Below are positions 5,511-9,726 of a stretch of DNA of 9,726 bases, piece after piece. The stretch is from Bacillota bacterium (lineage in GTDB: Bacteria; Bacillota; Dehalobacteriia; UBA4068; UBA4997). The DNA is taken from positions 1 through 9,726 of the forward strand of contig JAFQHB010000065.1 of assembly GCA_017398165.1 (NCBI GenBank). The letters run 5' to 3'. The notes beneath the pieces are model-generated. The model ran no database searches. It saw only the letters and a list, made by a program, of their open reading frames with translations, and was not told the DNA's origin. Position 1 is the first letter of the stretch. Each line of letters starts with the position of its first letter. The position numbers were made by a program, and so were the translations under genes.

Positions 5511-6086
5511 TCAGGGGAAAATTTCAGAAGGCAGCAATTCCCGTACCAGTGCCATCGGCAGACCGACGATATTATCAAAATCACCCTCGATGCCGCTCAC
5601 CAGCGCCGCACCGACGCCCTGCACGGCATAGGCCCCTGCCTTATCCATCGGCTCGCCACCGGCTACGTACTCCGCTATCTCCCCGTCTGTCAGGATACGA
5701 AAGGTCACCCGGCTCTCGGCCACATCAGCCCGCAGCTCACCATCCGCCCACACAGCCACCCCGGTAAAGACGCTGTGTGTCCGCCCGGACAGCAGCCGCA
5801 GCATACGGCAGGCATCGGCCTCGTCCTGCGGCTTGCCCAGCGGCATATCACCCAGCGCCACCAACGTATCCGCCGCCAGTATCACCCGCCCGGGGTACAG
5901 CTCCGCCGCAGCCTGTGCCTTTAATAGCGCATTTTGGCGCACCAGCTCACACGGCGGCAGGCCGTCCTGCAATTCCTCGGCATCCACCGGGCAGACTTCC
6001 GGCTTGATCCCCGCCGCCTGCAAAATATCCAGCCTGCGCGGCGAACCTGAAGCCAGCAGCAGCCTGTCCCGCAGCAAATCAGACAT
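5511..6086 (-). CDS. maf: Maf nucleotide pyrophosphatase, dTTP/UTP type
   Basis: The 191-residue protein belongs to the Maf/HAM1-like fold family, cytoplasmic enzymes that hydrolyse nucleoside triphosphates to the monophosphate and pyrophosphate; Maf overexpression affects septation in Bacillus. Seen motifs are LLLASGSPRRLDIL (9-22, with the SxRR signature), LAADTLV (70-76, acidic catalytic Asp73), GKP (84-86), SGRTHSVFTGVAV (100-112), DKAGAYAVQG (148-157) and IEGDFDNIVGLP (167-178). The KAGAYAxQG signature is typical of dTTP/UTP-specific Maf rather than the m7GTP-specific YceF branch; substrate assignment is from family knowledge. The start ATG 6086-6084 overlaps the last 8 bases of folC and follows GGGGGTGG (6100-6093) by 6 bases. 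A longer open frame reaching 6290 is only folC read out of frame. There is no radC between maf and mreB, unlike in several Firmicutes. Confidence 0.95.
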   Translation of the reverse strand: MSDLLRDRLLLASGSPRRLDILQAAGIKPEVCPVDAEELQDGLPPCELVRQNALLKAQAAAELYPGRVILAADTLVALGDMPLGKPQDEADACRMLRLLSGRTHSVFTGVAVWADGELRADVAESRVTFRILTDGEIAEYVAGGEPMDKAGAYAVQGVGAALVSGIEGDFDNIVGLPMALVRELLPSEIFP

Positions 6087-7419
6087 CGGCAGCCACCCCC
6101 AGCAGAAATGCTCTGGCATCCGCCAGCATATAAAGCGAACCGCTGACCAGCAGCATTTGCCCGGGCTGCAGCGCATCACGCCCTGCCGCCACGGCCGCGT
6201 CCACATCCTCCACAGTGCGGCAGGGCACGCCGGCATCACGGCATACCCCGGCCAGAGCCTCCCAATCACCGGCGCGGTAGCTGGGCACACGGGTCACGAT
6301 CACCTGAGAGAGCAGCGGCAGCAGCTCGGCCAGGGCTTTCTCACGCTCTTTATCGGCCAGCATACCCAGCACCGCCACGATGCTGCGCCCCGGCCAATAC
6401 TCCCGCAGTGCCGCCGCCAGAGCCTGCATACCGGCTACATTATGTGCGCCGTCCAGCAGTATCAGCGGCTGCTGGCTCACTATCTCCAGCCGTCCCGGCC
6501 AGCGTGCCTCCGCCAGTCCGGTGCGGATAGCTTCCTCAGGCAGCCCCAGCCGCCGTGCCGCCGCCACAGCCAGTGCCGCATTGGTCAGCTGATGCCGCCC
6601 CAGCAGGGCGATACGCAGCCCGCACAGCTCCTCGCCGCTTGACAGGTCAATATAATCAAAGCTCTGTCCGGATTCATCAGCAGATACGAAACGAAAGGCG
6701 AAATCACGCCCGAACTCACCCAGATCACTGCCGCAATTCTGTGCCGCAGCCCTGATCCCGGTCAGTGCTGCCTCATCCTGTGCCGCAGTCAAAGCAGGCA
6801 CACCAGGCTTGATAATACCGGCCTTGACAGCCGCGATCTCAGCCACCGTGCTGCCCAGATAATCCATATGGTCGATCGCCACATTGGTGATCAACGCCAA
6901 TTCCGGCATTATCACATTGGTGGAGTCTATCGCCCCGCCCATACCGACCTCGATTACCGCATAATCCACCTGCTGATCGGTAAAATAGCGCAGTGCCAGC
7001 GCAGTGGAAAGCTCAAATTCCGTCGGCTGCTCGGCACCCTCGGCCTGCATCTGCGCCAGAATCGGCTTTAATTGCCCGACCCGCCGCACCACTTCCTCAC
7101 GGCTGATCATCTCACCGTCGATGACATAACGCTCGCGGTAAGAATGAAGGTGCGGCGAATTGAACACCGCCGTCCTGTACCCGGCAGCACGCAGCATAGC
7201 CGCCACAAAAGCCGATACCGAGCCTTTGCCGTTGGTACCGCCGATGTGAATATATTTGACGCCCTGCCGATGGGGTTCACCCATCAGCTCCAGCAGACGG
7301 GTAATGCGCTGCAGCCCCAGATTGATGCCAAATTTGGTCTGCGATGCCAGAAACTCCAACGCTTCGGCATAGGCGGCAGCAATATCACCCTGCCCGTCCA
7401 TCATTTTCGTATCGTCCAT
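6079..7419 (-). CDS. folC: Folylpolyglutamate synthase / dihydrofolate synthase
   Basis: The 446-residue protein is a Mur-ligase-fold FolC, which ATP-dependently adds glutamate to folates, and in many bacteria also to dihydropteroate. Motifs in order are the P-loop GGTNGKGS (60-67), SPHLHSYRER (88-97), IEVGMGG with DSTN (156-168), DHMDYLG (183-189), KAGIIK (199-204) with the usual carbamylated-lysine position, GRHQLTNAALA (274-284), WPGRLE (307-312), LLDGAHN (321-327) and SGSLYML (426-432). All are intact and the length is normal. The start ATG 7419-7417 has only a weak Shine-Dalgarno (AAGAG, 7431-7427, 7 bases away). Its end overlaps maf by 8 bases, indicating co-translation. It follows valS by 190 bases containing a candidate terminator. 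Whether it is bifunctional cannot be told from sequence alone. Confidence 0.96.
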   Translation of the reverse strand: MDDTKMMDGQGDIAAAYAEALEFLASQTKFGINLGLQRITRLLELMGEPHRQGVKYIHIGGTNGKGSVSAFVAAMLRAAGYRTAVFNSPHLHSYRERYVIDGEMISREEVVRRVGQLKPILAQMQAEGAEQPTEFELSTALALRYFTDQQVDYAVIEVGMGGAIDSTNVIMPELALITNVAIDHMDYLGSTVAEIAAVKAGIIKPGVPALTAAQDEAALTGIRAAAQNCGSDLGEFGRDFAFRFVSADESGQSFDYIDLSSGEELCGLRIALLGRHQLTNAALAVAAARRLGLPEEAIRTGLAEARWPGRLEIVSQQPLILLDGAHNVAGMQALAAALREYWPGRSIVAVLGMLADKEREKALAELLPLLSQVIVTRVPSYRAGDWEALAGVCRDAGVPCRTVEDVDAAVAAGRDALQPGQMLLVSGSLYMLADARAFLLGVAADV

Positions 7420-7454
7420 AATAATACTCTTAATATTAGTTATTTTTTATAGAA

Positions 7455-7568
7455 CATTTTGGCTAAATCTGACTATAAAAAGCCTTTTCTCCAAGGCTCC
7501 CCTGTGTAAGGGGAGCTGTCAGCGCAGCTGACTGAGGGGTTGCCAAACTATCGACAACAAATAACCCC
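7455..7568 (-). repeat. Hairpin-rich intergenic repeat between valS and folC
   Basis: Four consecutive inverted repeats are visible: AGCCTT/AAGGCT (7481-7486, 7493-7498), GCTCCCC/GGGGAGC (7496-7502, 7510-7516), GTCAGC/GCTGAC (7518-7523, 7527-7532) and GGGGTT/AACCCC (7536-7541, 7563-7568). The first two overlap and would compete. The part at 7455-7497 recurs in degenerate form at 708-752. The composition of stacked hairpins with no open frame resembles the interspersed palindromic elements common in gut Firmicutes genomes; membership of a named family is not asserted. Confidence 0.7.
7475..7498 (-). terminator. Candidate rho-independent terminator after valS
   Basis: On the minus strand AGCCTT, a 6-base loop (GGAGAA) and AAGGCT are followed by four further Ts and AT, making a five-T run with the last stem base. 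The stem is only 6 bp but can be extended by G-U pairs. It lies 110 bases after the valS stop and 56 before folC, so it could separate or attenuate the two genes. The upstream GGGGAGC arm competes for the same bases. Confidence 0.5.
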
Positions 7569-7609
7569 ATCAAAAGAACTCTATATATTTGTTTTACTGA
7601 AATCAATCG

Positions 7610-9726
7610 TTAAATCAGGCCGCGCAGTTCTTCCAGACGTTCCAGCAGGCTGGTACGCTTTTCGTTATAATCAGCCAGTTTGACACGCTCACCCTCGACG
7701 ACTGCCGCAGGAGCTTTGGCAATAAAGCCGGGATTGCCCAGCTTGCCGTCCAGGCGTTTGATCTCCTTATCCATATTGGCGATCTCTTTTTCCAGACGTG
7801 CCGTTTCCTTATCAAGGTCGATCAGACCTTTCAGCGGCAGGTAAATATCAGCGCCGCGTACGTGTGCCGCCGCTGCGTGCTCGGGTGCGGGTGCATCGGC
7901 AGGCAGTACCGTCAGTTTGTCGGCACCGCAGAGAGCCTTGATATACAGGCTGCCCTGCTCGATACCCTCGGCATTATCGGAAAGGAAAATAACCTCCAGC
8001 TTTTTCCCCGGCGGTACGTTCATCTCGGCGCGGATATTACGCACAGCACGCACAGCCTCCATATTCAGCGCCATTACGGCAGCCTCCTCAGGGTAATCCT
8101 GCATAGCTGCGGCATCCGGCCAGGCAGCCAGCATAATGCTGTCGCCCTCGTGCGGCAGAGCCTGCCAGATCTCCTCGGTGATGAAAGGCATAAAGGGATG
8201 CATCAGCTTGAGAATATCGGTCAGCACTTCCAGCAGCACTTTCTGCGCGGTGTGCTTCTCGACAGGATCGCTGCCATAGAGGCGCGGCTTGGACATCTCG
8301 ATATACCAGTCGCAGAAGCAATCCCAGGTGAAATCATAAAGCTGACGGGCAGCCTCGCCCAGTTCGTATTTGCCGAGGTTGGCCGAGATAGAAGCCGCTG
8401 CCTTCTTCAGCTCGGAAAGGATCCATTTATCGGCCGGCGAATATGCCACTTCACCCTCACCCGGCTGATAATCCTGCAGATTCATCATTACGAAGCGGCT
8501 GGCATTCCAGATTTTGTTGGTAAAGTTGCGTGCTGCCTCCAAACGCTCCATCTGGAAGCGCAGGTCATTACCGGGGGTATTGCCGGTAATCAGCATAAAG
8601 CGCAGCGGATCGGCGCCGTACTGGTCAATGATCTCGATCGGATCGATGCCGTTGCCGAGGGATTTGCTCATCTTGCGGCCTTTGGCATCCAGCACCAGAC
8701 CGTGGATGAACACATCACCGAAAGGCTTTTCTTCCATAAAGTGCAGACCGGTAAAGATCATACGGGCCACCCAGAAGAAGATGATATCACGGCCGGTAAC
8801 CAGTACGCTGGTAGGATAGAATTTCTTCATCTGCGCCATTTTCTCCTCATCCGGCCAGCCCAGAGTCTCAAAGGGCCACAGTCCGGAGGAGAACCAGGTA
8901 TCCAGCACGTCCTCATCACGCTGCAGATTGTGCGAACCGCACTTGGTACAGCTATCGGGCTCGGTGGTCTGGCAGATGACCTCGCCGCAGTCACGGCAAT
9001 ACCATACCGGGATACGGTGACCCCACCAGAGCTGACGCGAGATGCACCAATCACGGATATTCTCCAGCCAGCCGAGGTAGATCTTCTCAAAACGCTGCGG
9101 TACAAAGCGGATATCACCGTTTTTCACCGCATCAATAGCGGGCTTGGCCAGTGGCTCCATCTTGACGAACCACTGCGGCGATACCAGCGGCTCGATAACA
9201 CTGCCGCAGCGATAGCACTCACCGACAGCGTGGGTGATGTCCTCGATCTTCTCCAGCAGACCCAGCTTGTCAAATTCCTCAACGATAGCCTTGCGGCACT
9301 CGTATCTGTCCATCCCGGCGAAGCTGCCTGCGGCATCGTTCATCTTGGCATCCTTGCCGATAACGGTGATCTGCGGCAGGTTGTGGCGCAGACCCATCTC
9401 AAAGTCGTTCGGGTCATGGGCAGGTGTGATCTTCACAGCGCCGGTACCGTATTCCTTATCCACGTAATCATCAGCGATAATCGGGATCTCGCGGCCGGTC
9501 AGCGGCAGCAGGATAGTCTTGCCGATCATCCCCGCATAACGCTCGTCCTCGGGGTGGACAGCCACTGCGGTATCGCCCAGCATAGTCTCGGGGCGGGTGG
9601 TCGCTACGACTACATAGCCCGAGCCGTCAGCCAGCGGATAACGCAAATGCCACAGATGGCCGTCGTGATCGTTGTGCTCCACCTCAATATCCGAGATGGT
9701 GGTCTGGCATTTGGGGCACCAGTTGA
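7610..9726 (-). CDS. valS: Valyl-tRNA synthetase, 5' end beyond the window
   Basis: The last 704 full codons of ValRS, which charges tRNA-Val in the cytoplasm, are present; the start and HIGH motif lie off the right edge. In order: a Cys pair NWCPKC (9706-9724), the CP1 editing domain with TTRPET and GDTAVAVHPED (about 9545-9600) and GTGAVKITPAHDPND (about 9399-9445), the DWCISRQLWWGHRIPVWYC block (8996-9052), two CxxC pairs that may bind zinc (8939-8998), DVLDTWFSSGLWPF (about 8870-8908), KMSKS (8674-8660), the anticodon-binding alpha-helical domain, and a C-terminal coiled-coil arm rich in Lys, Glu and Leu (7613-7830). All motifs expected in this portion are intact. The frame is open to the window edge (INWCPKCQTT is continuous), so this is a boundary truncation, not a pseudogene. 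Any T-box leader would be outside the window. IleRS and LeuRS are excluded by the editing and KMSKS contexts. Confidence 0.97.
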   Translation of the reverse strand, partial: NWCPKCQTTISDIEVEHNDHDGHLWHLRYPLADGSGYVVVATTRPETMLGDTAVAVHPEDERYAGMIGKTILLPLTGREIPIIADDYVDKEYGTGAVKITPAHDPNDFEMGLRHNLPQITVIGKDAKMNDAAGSFAGMDRYECRKAIVEEFDKLGLLEKIEDITHAVGECYRCGSVIEPLVSPQWFVKMEPLAKPAIDAVKNGDIRFVPQRFEKIYLGWLENIRDWCISRQLWWGHRIPVWYCRDCGEVICQTTEPDSCTKCGSHNLQRDEDVLDTWFSSGLWPFETLGWPDEEKMAQMKKFYPTSVLVTGRDIIFFWVARMIFTGLHFMEEKPFGDVFIHGLVLDAKGRKMSKSLGNGIDPIEIIDQYGADPLRFMLITGNTPGNDLRFQMERLEAARNFTNKIWNASRFVMMNLQDYQPGEGEVAYSPADKWILSELKKAAASISANLGKYELGEAARQLYDFTWDCFCDWYIEMSKPRLYGSDPVEKHTAQKVLLEVLTDILKLMHPFMPFITEEIWQALPHEGDSIMLAAWPDAAAMQDYPEEAAVMALNMEAVRAVRNIRAEMNVPPGKKLEVIFLSDNAEGIEQGSLYIKALCGADKLTVLPADAPAPEHAAAAHVRGADIYLPLKGLIDLDKETARLEKEIANMDKEIKRLDGKLGNPGFIAKAPAAVVEGERVKLADYNEKRTSLLERLEELRGLI

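Noticed and set aside
5488..5520. TTTCCC/GGGAAA inverted repeat at the maf end as a terminator
   Set aside because: The arms are 6 bp with a loop over 20 bases and no T-tract follows on the minus strand.
6087..6290. N-terminal extension of Maf to 259 residues
   Set aside because: The added 68 residues are folC read in another frame. The canonical Maf N-terminus begins at ATG 6086-6084 with its own ribosome-binding sequence.
5833..6642. 269-codon plus-strand open frame opposite maf and folC
   Set aside because: It spans the antisense of two well-supported genes and their overlap, with no motif of its own.
7610..9726. valS as a truncated pseudogene
   Set aside because: The frame is open to the right edge and continues the family sequence, so the missing 5' part is due to the window boundary.

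Overview
The window is a single-direction block of housekeeping genes, all on the minus strand. In transcription order (right to left) it reads valS (5' end missing), folC, maf, mreB, mreC, mreD, mrdA (PBP2), then minC, with a strong ribosome-binding site for the next gene (probably minD) at the left edge. This is the conserved valS-folC-maf-mreBCD-min neighbourhood of rod-shaped Firmicutes. Placing a class-B PBP2 gene between mreD and minC, a base composition near or a little above 50% GC (estimated by eye), and the repeat family seen here would fit an anaerobic gut lineage such as the Negativicutes (Phascolarctobacterium/Acidaminococcus type). That placement is inference, not proof. No tRNA, rRNA, CRISPR array, phage gene or transposase is visible.

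Layout: 7610-9726 holds the C-terminal four-fifths of valyl-tRNA synthetase. 7420-7609 is a spacer with a hairpin-rich repeat and a candidate terminator. 6079-7419 is folC, whose end overlaps maf (5511-6086) by 8 bases. 5280-5510 is a leader with an AT-rich candidate promoter for the morphogenesis genes. mreB (4269-5279), mreC (3366-4193), mreD (2746-3264) and mrdA (757-2679) follow with spacers of 66-101 bases. 478-756 is a 279-base spacer with a degenerate second copy of the repeat, a 10-bp-period tandem repeat and a small hairpin. 106-477 encodes MinC reduced to its C-terminal domain.

Functionally, MreB filaments, MreC, MreD and the transpeptidase PBP2 form the elongation machinery for sidewall peptidoglycan. 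MinC (with MinD, expected next) controls division-site placement. Maf is a nucleotide pyrophosphatase, and FolC and ValS are metabolic and translation enzymes commonly found upstream of this block.

No wholly new multi-gene system is visible. The least ordinary features are: (1) a MinC lacking its N-terminal FtsZ-inhibiting domain, yet with an excellent Shine-Dalgarno and TTG start; (2) short imperfect tandem repeats (periods 10, 12, 12, 17 and 17) at five successive gene junctions, two of them spanning stop codons; (3) a shared repeat/terminator-like module in the valS-folC and mrdA-minC spacers; and (4) five consecutive genes (mreB to minC) that all appear to start with TTG or GTG.
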